From: Maratus speciosus
Lineage: Eukaryota > Arthropoda > Arachnida > Araneae > Salticidae
Length of the DNA: 64,000 nucleotides
Reading direction: 5' to 3'
Assembly (NCBI GenBank): GCA_963932465.1
Contig: OZ010791.1
Coordinates: 318,180,283-318,244,282 of the forward strand
Shown here in pieces: positions 13,115-23,977 of the stretch. The position numbers were made by a program, and so were the translations under genes. Position 1 is the first letter of the stretch, and every line of letters starts with the position of its first letter. The notes under the pieces were generated by a model. That model ran no database searches, was not told where the DNA came from, and saw only the letters and a program-made list of their open reading frames with translations.

Positions 13115-14105
13115 CTGCTATAACGAAAAATGTCTAAATTTGATAAGAAATCGCTGTTAAATTGGTGGTTTTTTATTAATTAAAAATTCACTATAAACTA
13201 TTTCGATTCCGGATTACTTTAGTTGCTTCGGCCATGTTTTAATACACATGTCCGTATCTCTTCACAATTTTGGCTTCCAAATTGTGGATTTTTTATAGAA
13301 TTACAAACAGACAGATAGACAAGTTTTCATTTTTATATATCTCTCTATTCTATAAAAAGTAACTAACGCTGTCACCGCCGCCGCCGGTTTTGAATTTTTT
13401 GTGACCGGAGGTCTTTCTTCGTTAATATTAAGAAAACTATTGCATACAAATATATGAAAATCGGTGGTATTACAGCGAAATGTTTGATCAACACACTAAT
13501 GCATACAGTTTTCAAATCGAAGAATTATTTTAAGAGATATTTAATGCTAAAGTTGGACAAAATCGTTCCATTAAAAAAAATTTATAAGAGCAAAAGCTAT
13601 ACATGGGAATTTAATCATTTTTAGATCATTTTATTCAATAGAAGATCCCGGTCTGCAGATTTCATTAATTTTTTTAATTTGACTCATTTTTTGAGGTTTT
13701 ATTTCTATTTTAAATTCAAATATTCATTATTTTGACAGATATTTTTTACATATTTTAGAAAATGGTATTAATTTAAACTGTTGCCAACTGTATAAACAGC
13801 GCAAACAATAATGTTTGCTTCAAATAAAAAAAAATTATTTACACGTTACTATTATAAACAGAAAAAACCCTTCAAATTGGAATTAAATAATTAGGTATAA
13901 AAAGCAGGCACTTATTGGAAATTACGCCATAAAAACTATATTTACATGTGAATTTTAAAAGAGAAAGGATATTGTAAAATAAATTCATTAACATGCGTTA
14001 GAAATCAGAAATAGAACAAATTACGTCACATTACACTTATTATGCAAAATGAACAAAAAATAGTATTGCAAAACAGTTTAAATTTAAAAATTGCGTGAGA
14101 CAAAA
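13115..14105. other. A+T-rich sequence, no gene; possible left part of a repeat element
   Basis: At about 13338-13360 the sequence TCTCTATTCTATAAAAAGTA is followed by a CCGCCGCCGCC run. This is weakly reminiscent of Helitron 5' ends. It is listed because the tandem array and terminal hairpin to its right (14106-15036) would fit a Helentron-like element. No Rep/helicase coding sequence is visible. Confidence 0.25.
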
Positions 14106-14985
14106 TATTAGAGGTTAAATATTAGATTTTTTCAAAATTTTATTATTTGTCGTTTGATGTGAGGTGTTCAGCTATAAGTATGCAAATTTTTGTTTCCAAC
14201 ATAATTAGGGGCTGAGTTAGAAAAATTGCTTTAAATACATAAGTTAGAGCTCAGAGGGTTAAATATTAGACTTTTTCAAAATTTTATTATTTGCTGTTTG
14301 ATGTGAGGTGTTCAGCTATAAGTATGCAAAATTTCACGTCTCCAACTTAATTAGGGGCTGAGTTAGAAAAATTGCTTAAAATACACAAGTTAGAGCCCAG
14401 AGGGTTAAATAATAGACTTTTTCAAAATTTTATTATTTGTCGTTTGATGTGAGGTGTTCAGCTATAAGTATGCAAAATGGCAAAATGTCATGTCTCCAAC
14501 TTAATTAGGGGCTGAGTTAGAAAAATTGCTTAAAATACAGAAGTTAGAGACCGGAGGGTTAAATATGACTTTTTCAAAATTTTATGATTTATCGTATTAT
14601 CGCAAGTGTTCAGCTATAAGTATGCAAACTTTCATGTCTCCAACTTAATTAGGGGCTGAGTTAGAAAAATTGCTTTAAATACACAAGTTAGAGCCCAAAG
14701 GGTTAAATATTAAGCCTTTTTCAAAATTTTATTATTTGTCGTTTGATGTGAGATGTTCAGCTATAAGTATGCAAAATTTCATGTCTCCAACTTAATTAAA
14801 TGGGGCTGAGTTGGAAAAATTGCTTAAAATACACAAGTTAGAGCCCAGAGGGTTAAATATTAGACTTTTTCGAAATTTTATTATTTGCCGTTTGATGTGT
14901 GGTGTTCAGCTATAAGTATGCAAATTTTCAAGTCTCCGACATATATAGTTTCTGAGAACGGGCTCTGTGACAGACGGACAAACAG
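14106..14985. repeat. Six-unit tandem repeat, 143-155 bp period
   Basis: Units begin (GAG)GGTTAAATATTAGAC and run through TTTTCAAAATTTTATTATTT, TCGTTTGATGTGAGGTGTTC and AGCTATAAGTATGCAAA to GGGGCTGAGTTAGAAAAATT. Starts fall near 14114, 14258, 14402, 14557, 14700 and 14851. The units are well conserved with occasional small indels, and the last unit breaks off at about 14945. The array is followed by a GACAGACGGACAAACAGAC-type segment and a perfect hairpin. Confidence 0.85.
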
Positions 14986-15007
14986 ACAGACAAAGGAGTG
15001 AGACAGG

Positions 15008-15036
15008 TAGAGTTTCGTTAGATGAACGAAACTCTA
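15008..15036. other. Perfect 12-bp stem, 5-nt loop hairpin
   Basis: TAGAGTTTCGTT, loop AGATG, AACGAAACTCTA. It lies 20-30 bp after the tandem array and its GACAGACGG-type tail. Helitron-class elements end in a hairpin shortly before a CTRR terminus, and CTAA follows directly here, but the flanking base is A rather than the usual T. Whether this is an element end is an inference. Confidence 0.6.
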
Positions 15037-15178
15037 AAAACATGCTGTGGATGACTGTAACAACATCCTAAAATTACATTACCATCAGCGATCTACCAAT
15101 CCCGAATTTAGTTTATATTCGTTTCATATATTCTTATTCTTTTGTGCGGCCCTGTAAAATAATTATCAATATTATATA

Positions 15179-15349
15179 CAGTAAAACCTCTGAATAGCGG
15201 ACACCCCGAAAAACAGAATTTGTCCTCTATTTAGAGGTGACCGCTACTGAGAGTAAAACATGTACAGTTATTTAAGAGTTGGTAATCGAAAAAATGTCCG
15301 CTAAATAGAGGTATCCGCTAATCGGGTGTGTCCGCTATGGAGGTTTTAC
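15179..15349. mobile_element. Pogo/Tigger-type miniature element, first of a tandem pair
   Basis: This 171-bp unit starts CAGTAAAACCTCTGAATAGC and ends in the inverted match GCTATGGAGGTTTTAC. Internal GTCCGC motifs occur near both ends (CGGACACC near the left, GTGTCCGC near the right). The same terminal sequence bounds the full pogo element at 54992-57662, which supports family membership. TA precedes the unit at 15177-15178. No coding sequence remains. Confidence 0.75.
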
Positions 15350-15520
15350 CAGTAAAACTTCTGAATAGCGAACACCTCGGGAGGGCAGAATTTGTCCTCT
15401 ATTTGGAGGTGTCCGCTACTGAGAGTAAAAAATGTACAGTTATTTAAGGGTTGGTAATCGAAAAAATGCCCGCTAAATAGAGGTGTCCATTAATCGGGTG
15501 TGTCCGTTATGGAGGTTTTA
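15350..15520. mobile_element. Pogo/Tigger-type miniature element, second of a tandem pair
   Basis: This near-identical 171-bp copy of the preceding unit follows head to tail with no intervening TA. It starts CAGTAAAACTTCTGAATAGC and ends TTATGGAGGTTTTA. Differences from the first copy are scattered substitutions (for example CCGCTA versus CCATTA near 15490), so the duplication is not brand new. The arrangement points to tandem duplication or a dimeric insertion rather than two independent TA insertions. Confidence 0.75.
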
Positions 15521-16993
15521 ATGCACAATAATATCATCCTTTACAAGAAAATTGCATGCTGTATGATAGACAGACAGACATCTAGAGAAAGATAACCTCC
15601 CGGATCAATAAACACTCATGTCTTTTGTTTTAATCATCCACAATTGTATGTCATACAACTTGCCAGATTTTATACAACAGGCTAAAAACGGTCTCCGTGG
15701 TACGGAATACTGTATTATTATTTGTTTGCCAACCAAAACTGGTTGCCACGGGTTGTTGCAAGGTTTGTGATCACGTGGTTGAAACTGATCTATTCAATAT
15801 TACTGCGTGCGTATTTTTTTTTATTTGCTCCATGTGTTCAAACCAGTTGTCTACGAAAACGCCAACCGGTGAAAGTGACGCACACCAAATTTCTATGACG
15901 TATGCAGATAAACTGTGCTTTTTTAAGAGTTTTTTTCTATATAATTTTTAAACGGTTTGGAACTTATTTTTCATAGTAGGTGCATTCAGTAGGCGACCCT
16001 CATAGGTACCTTCTGGTGCAATCAGAAACGAAATCCGACAAATATTTTTTGAGTTATGCTTGACGAAAGGTTTTTATTAGGCTTTTTTTTTAGTAGGACA
16101 TGGCGTTAATATCCATCGTAGTAGTAAAGTGTCCGGACAGTAATATTTCGCTGAGTATTAGCCTTCGCTTCGCTCAGACAATTACTTTTGATATGGAAAA
16201 AAAATTACATACGATGTAAGTCTAATGCAAGTCTAATGCATGGATATAAGCTAAGTTCTTAAAAAATTATAACATTAAATTAAAATTTTACGAAAGCAAT
16301 AATGATAATTTTTGTTTTATTTATACCAAATGAAATTTTAAAGTTATATTGCTGAAGCTTTCAAAAATTTATCTTTAATTAAATCAATGCATCCAGCGTA
16401 TTTTCTATACAAAAACAACAACAACATAAAAAAAACCCCTACAAATTTTAACAAAAAGTTCCTTTGTTTATATTAATCGATGATAAATGACGCCAAGCCC
16501 ATATTTAGAAATGAAACATAAAGCTGCATACACGAGTAAAACCCGCTGACTTTATCACACAGAGTTCAGTTTCATTCATTTTTATAAAAATAATATCTTT
16601 AAAAAAAAATCCGTTTAACGTGTTGAATACTTAATTTTAATGTTTTGTGAAATCTTCAAAAATTGTGTTTCATTTTGCTAATTATTACTATTATTGTTAC
16701 AATAAATACTGCTGCTTGCTTTGTCTGATTGTTAATGCAGATCAACATTCCGTCATTTTTGACGGAGTTATACGCTAGTAGTATAATAGTTTAGTCTCAT
16801 GCAAAAATTGTAAAAATAAATATCTAAGACATTTAATTATGTCGTATATTAAAAAATCGTTACATGTAGTTATGTTTTTGTATAATTCTATATTAGAAAT
16901 TAAGTTATTTTCATCAATTAATGTTTGTCGATATGCTTTAGATTTATATTTAAGAAAGACAATATGCATTGAATTAATACTGAATTTGAAATA
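15521..16993. other. A+T-rich sequence, no recognised gene
   Basis: A 'GACAGACAGACATC' tail-like motif lies at about 15567-15582. The open frame at 15697-15951 (84 codons) has five cysteines in its first 30 residues or so but matches no domain known to me. The overlapping frames at 16775-17153 are in A+T-rich sequence next to a Tc1 end and are not credible. Confidence 0.4.
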
Positions 16994-18505
16994 CACTGGT
17001 TCCAAAAAATTAAGGAAAAACAACAAAAGTAGCGATTACTCACAGTGTTACAAGTGGATTTTAATAAAACTGAGACACAATGTACAACACATAGTAAGGT
17101 ATAAAATAACATTAAAAGAAATTACCAGACGATTGTGGTGTTTCAGAAATTAATACAATTATAAAATAAAAATAACAAATGTGTCAGATTGGTATAGAAA
17201 AAGTACCTTTAATATGGAGAACGATCAATCCTAGAAGCAATACAGCACATACAGTGATGTGTGATACTGTCAATGATGCGATCGATAAGTTCGCTGGGAA
17301 GTTCGAGTCATTGCTTTTGTAAAGCAGTTGCAAGCGTATCAAGTTTCGGAGGGGTGGGGTGGAGGATTGAGAGCAGAGAAACATCATCCTAAAGCATCCT
17401 AAAGCATCCCAAAGATTCTTGATGGGATTCAAGTCCAGTGATCGTGCTGGCAATTCCATGCGTTGAATTGTTTGGTGCTGAAGATAATCTTCTACGATGT
17501 GAGCCCTGTGCAGTCTAGCGTTATCGTCATGTAACAAGAAATCATTACCTATTGCACCGGTATAAGGCTGCACATAAGCATTAAGAATGTCATCTCTATA
17601 CACGTAAGCAGTCACAGTTCCACGTGGAAAGACATGGAGGACTGTACGTACGCCCAAATCGACACCATCCCAAACACAGATACTGCCCCCTGCATACGAA
17701 TCTCTTTTACGAATGTTTGATGAATGATAGCGTGTTCCCTATTCTCCCCAAATCAATCAATGCCTACTATCGCTTTGGAGGCTAAATTGGAACTCATCTG
17801 TGATGTGAACACGCCTCCATTGATCAGCCGTCCAGTGAAGTTGTTGACGCGCCCACCTTAAACGTTCCCTCCAGTGACATAAGGTGAGCGGCACACAAAT
17901 GTCTGGTCGCATCGCGTAAAGACCACCTTCATGAAGCTTTCTACGTACAGCCAACCATTGATGCCAACCATTCAGTGGCTGCAACAAGGGGGCTCTAATA
18001 TGATAGGGGGTTGCTGTTCTCTTCCTTTGTACACATAACCACAAATATCGGTCATCGGTGCTTGTCGTAGCTCTTGCCCGTCCTTGGCTAAACCTTCTTG
18101 AGGTCGAACCAGTGATTCGAAATTGTTTCCAAAGCCTATGAGCAACAGAAGGACTCAGATTTAGCCATCTGACCACCTCTGTCAGACTTTGGCCTGCATC
18201 TAATATTCCAAATTTCTATATCGCAGTTATGCGGACAAATGATACCTGGTGGTCATACTAATGAATTGGCTATCTCAGTTTTCTTATCTCATAATCACAG
18301 TGACACCAGCAGCTGTACTCTCAAGCATGCATTTTTATGCTCCGCACAGATGACGCAATCCGATTGCAGCGCCACTAATTTGCATTTTGAAATTTTATTC
18401 AGAATCTTTTAGTTAACAATATATGCAAATTTCATACGGATAGGTTTATTTTTGAACGAGTTATCGCTCTTTTTGCTATTTTTCATTAATATTTGGAAAC
18501 CAGTG
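16994..18505 (-). mobile_element. Tc1-type DNA transposon, decayed
   Basis: The left end starts CACTGGTTCCAAAAAATTAA after TA (16992-16993). The right end gives the inverted match CACTGGTTTCCAAATATTAA, ending at 18505, followed by TG then TA. The 1.5-kb length is normal for a Tc1 element. A transposase on the minus strand fills the centre (separate entry). The two-base discrepancy at the right TA and the many coding lesions show that it is an old copy. Confidence 0.8.
17220..18215 (-). pseudogene. Tc1-like DDE transposase pseudogene
   Basis: The transposase would cut and paste its element at TA sites. Two open segments are visible. 18176-17757 carries the helix-turn-helix part (EVVRWLNLSPSVAHRLWKQF) and the first catalytic aspartate in HITDEFQFSL (about 17797). 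17657-17184 carries the second aspartate in LLHDDNARLHRA and the third motif SLDLNPIKNLWD. A frameshifted stretch lies between them. The spacing from the second aspartate to the third catalytic position is 34 residues, as in DD34E Tc1 proteins, but that position is lysine instead of glutamate. A short repeated AAAGCATCC insertion scrambles the C-terminus near 17385-17410. The copy is clearly dead. The reading in from about 18215 matches the usual N-terminal pattern, but no intact start remains. Confidence 0.9.
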
Positions 18506-19433
18506 TGTATATATATATTGACATGTATTGGACTATGTTTTTATTACTTTCACTATGAAATTATGATATAATTTGTTATTAATAAAAAAATCTTCAAACG
18601 GTAATATTCTATGAAGTAAGTAACGTCAGTTAAATGCACAGTTTTTGCGATTTAGTTGTATGTAAAATAACCTCTTATTAAAAATTTCCAAAAGGAAACA
18701 ATTTAATAAGGAAGAATAAGATCCTTCAGCGTTTCCGCTTTAAGATTTGTAAAACTAATTATTATTATTTTTTTTCTGCTCATTTATTATTTTATCACAA
18801 CAATAAATAATCAATTATTTAAATCTCCCCCTTCTAAAATTACCAATTTCGCATCTTCCCCCGAGCTGAGCATTCAAAATATTCAATAGTTAAACAAAAT
18901 TCTTTCATTTTTAATTTTGTCTGTTCTATTCGTAATTTTATAGAAACAGTAATTAAATAGTGGATTGTTAAATTAAACGCACTCCCCACTGCAATAAATA
19001 AATAATAATAATAAAATTTGTCACCTCCCACATTTTTTAGTTTACAAAATTTAAAATCTTTAACATTTTTCTAACTTTTTTCTCATTGTTTCATAACAAA
19101 AAATATATGATGACCTAAACCCCACCTCCCTCTGCACTTTCGGCTATTTCCTTTTTAACCCCCCCCCCCCCCTTCTCACGCAAAAATGTAATAATTTTAA
19201 ATTTCGAATTAAAATCGCCTATTCTTTACATTTTAGAAACATAAAATGGATTCACCTGTCTAAATCAGCACTTCACACCACAAAATAAATAAATAAATGA
19301 ATCAATAAAGCAAAATTTCTAGAAATGGGTGGTGGCGGATTTTTATCCTCTTTTTTTTATATTTTAAGCTTTTCTCACCCGTCCGGTGCAAAATGTATCG
19401 GATTCGAAGAACCGGTTTGTTTTATACATGTAA
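18506..19433. other. A+T-rich sequence, no gene
   Basis: The stretch contains short TA and AAT runs and a C run at about 19159-19172. The minus-strand frame at 18840-19031 shows no recognisable features. Nothing else was seen. Confidence 0.5.
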
Positions 19434-19690
19434 GCAGTGGCGCGGTGTTTGGCTTAGTTCTTCAATCTAGTTCTGTTTTGGTAGCTGGTATATGGGAGGT
19501 GCTGGGTTCGAACCCACTCACTCCAGTTGGCTAAGCCATTCGGAGTTTTCTTTGAACCTTGGATTTCCATGCGTAAATACGGGTTACGTTCCCTTAGAAC
19601 CCCCCCCCCCCTACGAAGGGCACTCCACCCTTGGGCTTATATCTCGCGAGTTGATAATCGGCCGTCAAAAATCAACCCAACCCAACTCTT
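19434..19690 (+). mobile_element. tRNA-derived SINE, plus-strand copy
   Basis: A perfect polymerase III B-box, GGTTCGAACCC, lies at 19505-19515 with a plausible but diverged A-box region upstream. It is followed by the family core GCGTAAATACGGGTTACGTT (about 19569-19590), a C-rich stretch and a tail of CAACCC/AACCCAAC repeats at 19674-19687. The same core and B-box arrangement occurs at 23422-23670 and 43800-44036. Compared with those copies, this one has about 30 extra bases between the A-box region and GTAGCTGG. The 5' boundary is approximate. Confidence 0.75.
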
Positions 19691-19692
19691 GA

Positions 19693-19902
19693 ATCTACAT
19701 TGTTAAAAATTTGCAGCATTTTGTCCAGTCATTTGACCGTTTTTATCGAAAACGGTTGCACAACCGTAATTTAACTCTATTCTGACCATATTACTGGCCA
19801 TTATATGGTCAGAATATCGTTAAATTTCGGTTATGAAACAGTTTTTTCAAAAAACGGTCGAATGACTTGACAGAATGCTGCAAATTTTTAACTGCGTAGA
19901 TC
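19693..19902. mobile_element. 210-bp near-complete foldback MITE
   Basis: Almost the whole length folds back on itself. TCTACattGTTAAAAATTTG at the left pairs with CAAATTTTTAACtgcGTAGA at the right, and the arms continue through GTCATTTGACCG/CGGTCGAATGAC to a centre near 19795 (GACCATATTACTGGCCATTATATGGTC). It begins directly after the tail of the SINE at 19690. There is no coding capacity. Mobility, if any, would depend on a transposase elsewhere. Confidence 0.8.
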
Positions 19903-21554
19903 TAAACATTTCTAAACATTTATACACAACTTATTCCACTTGTTTTCATTTATATGGAATCTAAATACTCTAAACCCATTCCTGAATAGGTTAGAATAAT
20001 TTTCTGCAGAACAACCGTCCATTTTTAACGATTTTGTAGCTTAATAATCATTCAAACATTTCTCGCCCCATAGAGATCAAGGGAAAACAAACGATAAGTC
20101 GGAAAAAAGATGCTTGATCATTCAGCCTGTGTTAAAGGAGCCCTAGTTCAATCTATGAAGCTTTTCTACCAAAATGTCATACCTTGTGTTACATAAAAAA
20201 TATTTTTTGATAGGTAATTAATTTAGTTTTACTTATTTTATTAAATACTTTCTTTTTAAAACCCCAGTATTCATTACATTTTAACAAATGTTTACTACTA
20301 AACGGACTTACTATCAGACAGACACTATTTTAAACATAGAATATTTATGAACAGTAAATCATGTTTCATGCCGGACTAGTTGCAGATTAATTAATCTTAA
20401 CGTCTACTTATAATTCATAAAATATTTTTATATAATAAAAAGGTAATAATAAAATAATTTTACTATCTTTTTATTTAAGGTAATTTTGTCAACGTCAAAA
20501 GGCATTATTTTCAAGAAATTTTTATTCTCATAATATTAAAACTAAGCTATTTGTCATTAATTTCCAATAAAATCCGAGTGATCTTGCTGATGAAAAATTG
20601 GAGTTGTTATTATGCAGGACATTTTGTCATTGAAATTTAACTTATATTATTAGAAATCTTTAAGATTCTTTTTTAATAAATGACAGTTAATTAGCTTCGC
20701 CAAAATCAAGAGTTGTGCAATTCTTATTAAATTACAGAATTGGGACAATGCTGATTTCACACTTCTTTAAAACAGCTTATCGTGAAGGTGACAAGGGAGA
20801 AAATTAGATTTATGCTAATGATATATCTGCTTTGGATTTATGTACTAAATTTTAAAAAGATATTTTTAATTAAAATGAAGTCAAAAACACGTCATAGATT
20901 TCTATATTTACAAGGTTATATAAGAGAAGGGAAATTATTTTTATTATTTACATTAAGCAAATTATTTTTCTTACTTTTACATACATTTATACTTCGAACT
21001 ATTCTAAATTTTAACAAATGTTTGTAATTTGAAAAATTGCCATTTATTAGGAAATTTATTCATAAAAATGTTATGAAAGGATTTTTGATAACTTTTTGAA
21101 AATCTGTTTGAATTCTGTTATCATCAAAAGTACAAAATACACTGTCCCCAGAAACTGATTTAGTTTTTATTTTCATTCATGAAATTCAATAACGATTAGT
21201 TATGGATTTTTTAAATTATGGTTATAGAGTTTGTGAAGTATTTTTTTTTTTCAAATAACGTAATAGCAACTAAAAACATGTTGCATACAATTCGAGTTTA
21301 ACATACAGAATTTACTAGAAAATCAAACCGACGTTGCCCTTTCGCATAGAATAGTGTCATATATTCTTGGGTATTACTACTCTTTATTCGATGAACGTAG
21401 ATGACAATATGCTAAACTGCAGGAAAACTGGAAAATTTTATAACAACCAACAACCTCAAAAAGAAAAGTCTTTTGAATAGTAAGTAATCATAATTTTTTT
21501 TAAATAAAAAGTCCGTTCAAAGCCCCGAAAATTTCCTCTAAATAAATATTTTTA

Positions 21555-21600
<46 letters not shown>

Positions 21601-22072
21601 TACTTCCGTCTATTTAGCACGAATAGCAATTTCAGTTGATGAAAAAGAGAAGCTGATTCATTAGCGTTTAAAGAGGGTTTTAAATTAAGATTTTGATTAA
21701 TTATAAAAATATATAAAAAATCCGAGTCTCAGGAGCTTTCGGGCATGTCTTCGATTAACCTACCCAAATTTGAGACCAATATGTGCGACAGATTTCTCTA
21801 ACCCTCGCGAAAAAATAAATAAATACACAAAGGGACAAAAAACTCTTTTATTCATAAAAATTAACGAAGGACTTTATGTGAATGTGTTTTAGAATTTGGA
21901 GTAAGATAAATTAATTTATATTCTATAATAACTGCTGACAAATGTGTTTTTAACATAATTCTATAAATGCATTTTCGCCTTTGTGCCAAAAAGAATCTTG
22001 TTGTACTTTTCCAAGTTCCCTCGATGTTAAAGATGAATGTTATACGGTCTGCATTTTTATCGTCACAAAATA
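19903..22072. other. A+T-rich sequence with a long poly(T) run
   Basis: The main feature is an uninterrupted T run of about 40 bases near 21558-21599. The plus-strand frame at 20782-21027 is A+T-rich and carries no domain. The minus-strand frame at 21861-22187 runs into the next element and is not credible. No element ends were recognised. Confidence 0.5.
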
Positions 22073-23001
22073 TAGGGTGTTTCATAAAAGACGGGCAAAA
22101 TTTTAAGAGGTGATAGTACACATCCCAACAAACAACCTTCATCAAAGAATGCATGGTCAAAAATAAAACCCATAGGTGCTGGCGCATTTGGAAACTTAGT
22201 CCAATGTTGCCTGTGGGATACTTTTTTAAAATTCAGAATTATTGATTGTCACCATTTTTTTTAAATAGAGAAATTCGACATGACAGTTTAAATAAGGTGA
22301 AAACAAGGCGGGTTAAGAATAATAATAATAAAAAAAAACTGGTGACAATCAAAAAATTTGAATTTTAAAAATGTAGTCCGCTCGCAACACTGACTTGGTC
22401 CATGCAAATATCATATGTGGAAGAAGAAGACCGCGTACGCGAATTTCGCCTCGATTAATACATAAAAGCTGCTGGTCTGAGTGTGCAAATGTCAATCGCA
22501 GTAGGAAAGTAACGGAAGATGTTGCCCTGCACTAATAGGGAAAAGGCTGATGAGCATTTTATCTACGGAATTGAAATGGAAATGGCTTAGAGATTCAACG
22601 ATTATGCGGAGACTGGTTTCCCATCTCGCTTTTGTCACTTATTCGTTCTTTATTTGTTTTCCTCACATAACAACATATCCACTGTTACCAGTGGGCTACT
22701 GTTTTTAAATTCAGAATTCTTGATTTGCACCTCTTTTTTGAAATTGCAAAATTCGCCTTATTTAATAAAATATTAATTAAGGCTAAACAAGGGGAATTTT
22801 ACCATTTCAAAAAAGTGGTGCCAATCAATAAATCTGAATTTAAAAAAAAGTATCCCACTGGCAACAGTGAATATCGCCTTTGGCTCCCTCTAGCACTTTT
22901 ACGTCTTAATTTCGACCATACATTCTTTGATGAAAATTGTTTGTTTTTATGTGTACAACTACCTCTAAAAGTTTTGCCCATATTTTCTGAAACTCCCTGT
23001 A
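22073..23001. mobile_element. Mariner-like foldback element with long inverted arms
   Basis: The left end TATAGGGTGTTTCATAAAAG and the right end, read inverted as TACAGGGAGTTTCAGAAAAT, begin arms of about 250 bp each (22073-22320 and 22770-23001). TA/GGG-type ends of this sort are common in mariner-like elements. Inside the arms, a module of about 90 bp appears four times in alternating orientation (about 22200-22290, 22300-22400, 22680-22770 and 22780-22880). It is marked by TTTAAATTCAGAATT and a neighbouring TTGATTGTCACC or GGTGCCAATCAA. The central 22405-22680 stretch is unique and has no recognisable transposase. The open frames at 22725-23078 come from the arms. Confidence 0.75.
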
Positions 23002-23049
23002 TATTGAATAGAGATTTACTTTTAGCATTAAAATTGATAACATTCATAT

Positions 23050-23945
23050 ATTTAAACTTAAAATTGCACTATGCGTAAAATACTTAAAACATGACAAAAA
23101 ATATTTAAAAAGATGTTAAATTAGTTTAGTACTTCTTAGTACTTTCAACTATAAACATAGCCTTCGTCAGAGAATACAAAAATACAGTTATTAAGGTCTT
23201 ATTTTCAAATTTCACGTAGTTGGTGTCGAAAGAAGTGAAAGTGAAAGTCGATTTTTAGATCCGAAAAACATTGGGAAAACAAATATATGGATATAGCGGG
23301 AAGTGGAATATTGCGTGTTTTATAATTCTTTAAGCAAACTGAGACAAATTCAGGGTATGTTGTGGATAAAGCGCCATTACAAACAATATTTTCTTTAGCA
23401 AAAATTTCTATTGATTCACGGTTGGTTGGTTGGTTGTGTTTATGACGGCCAGTTATCAACACGATAGATATAGACCCACTGGGGGGAGTGCCCTCCCCCG
23501 TGGGAGTCTTTCTAAGGGAACCTAACCCGTATTTACGCATGAAAAATCCATGGGTCGAAGAAAACCACGAAAACTCCGAACGATTAGGTCGACGGGCGCG
23601 ATTGGGTTTGAACCCTGCACCTCCCGTTTACCAGCTTCGAGAGCAGACCCTCTCTGCCACTGGTGGGGCATTGATTCACGGATAATTAAATCATGATAAT
23701 TCTTTAAGGGACATATAATTTTTGTATCTTCGAAATTAACTTCCATATTATGCTTCTGGTTAAGTCTTGACAGGGCTGTTTTCGGCGGGTAGTACTTAAA
23801 AACTCTCAAATGTACTTTAATATATTATTTAATTTTACGAGAACTCATTCCTATGTATTCGAGATAAATATTTCCTGTTTTCAGTGAAATTACATATACT
23901 CCAGAAACTTCATCTTTCGGGATCGGGTCTATTTTGGTCTGCGTA
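23050..23945 (-). pseudogene. Inverted copy of the Penelope GIY-YIG end
   Basis: On the minus strand, from about 23945 down, the reading KIDPIPKDEVSGVYVI is followed by NIYLEYIGMSSRKIK, the GIY-YIG nuclease core. It then passes through an open stretch at 23809-23690 (SRLNQKHNMEVNFEDTKIIC) to the C-terminus. The equivalent residues are found on the plus strand at 24690-24993. The SINE at 23422-23670 splits the copy just past the conserved residues IIRES. Beyond the SINE, the remaining 3' tail matches 24950-25320 inverted. There is no independent start, and the copy is not expressible as a protein. Confidence 0.85.
23422..23670 (-). mobile_element. tRNA-derived SINE inserted in the Penelope arm, with 11-bp TSD
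   Basis: The 249-bp insert is bounded by a perfect direct repeat TTGATTCACGG at 23411-23421 and 23671-23681. The intact site without the insert is visible in the other Penelope arm at about 24945-24960. On the minus strand the SINE has the head AGTGGCAGAGAGGGTCTGCT (A-box region), the B-box GGTTCAAACCC (inside 23604-23615), the family core GCGTAAATACGGGTTAGGTT and a tail of CCAA repeats (AACCAACCAACCAA) at 23422-23435. This is the best-defined member of the family in the window. Confidence 0.92.
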
Positions 23946-23977
23946 TAATTTTTTTATCAAAAATAAAAATATTATTT

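Noticed and set aside
14106..14985. CRISPR-like array
   Set aside because: The repeats are continuous 143-155-bp units without unique spacers, in a eukaryotic context.
15697..15951. 84-codon cysteine-containing frame
   Set aside because: The cysteines are irregularly spaced and the C-terminal third is A+T-rich. No known fold matches.
19434..19515. SINE heads as functional tRNA genes
   Set aside because: The B-box is good, but no acceptor or anticodon stems can be drawn for this copy or the other two members of the family.
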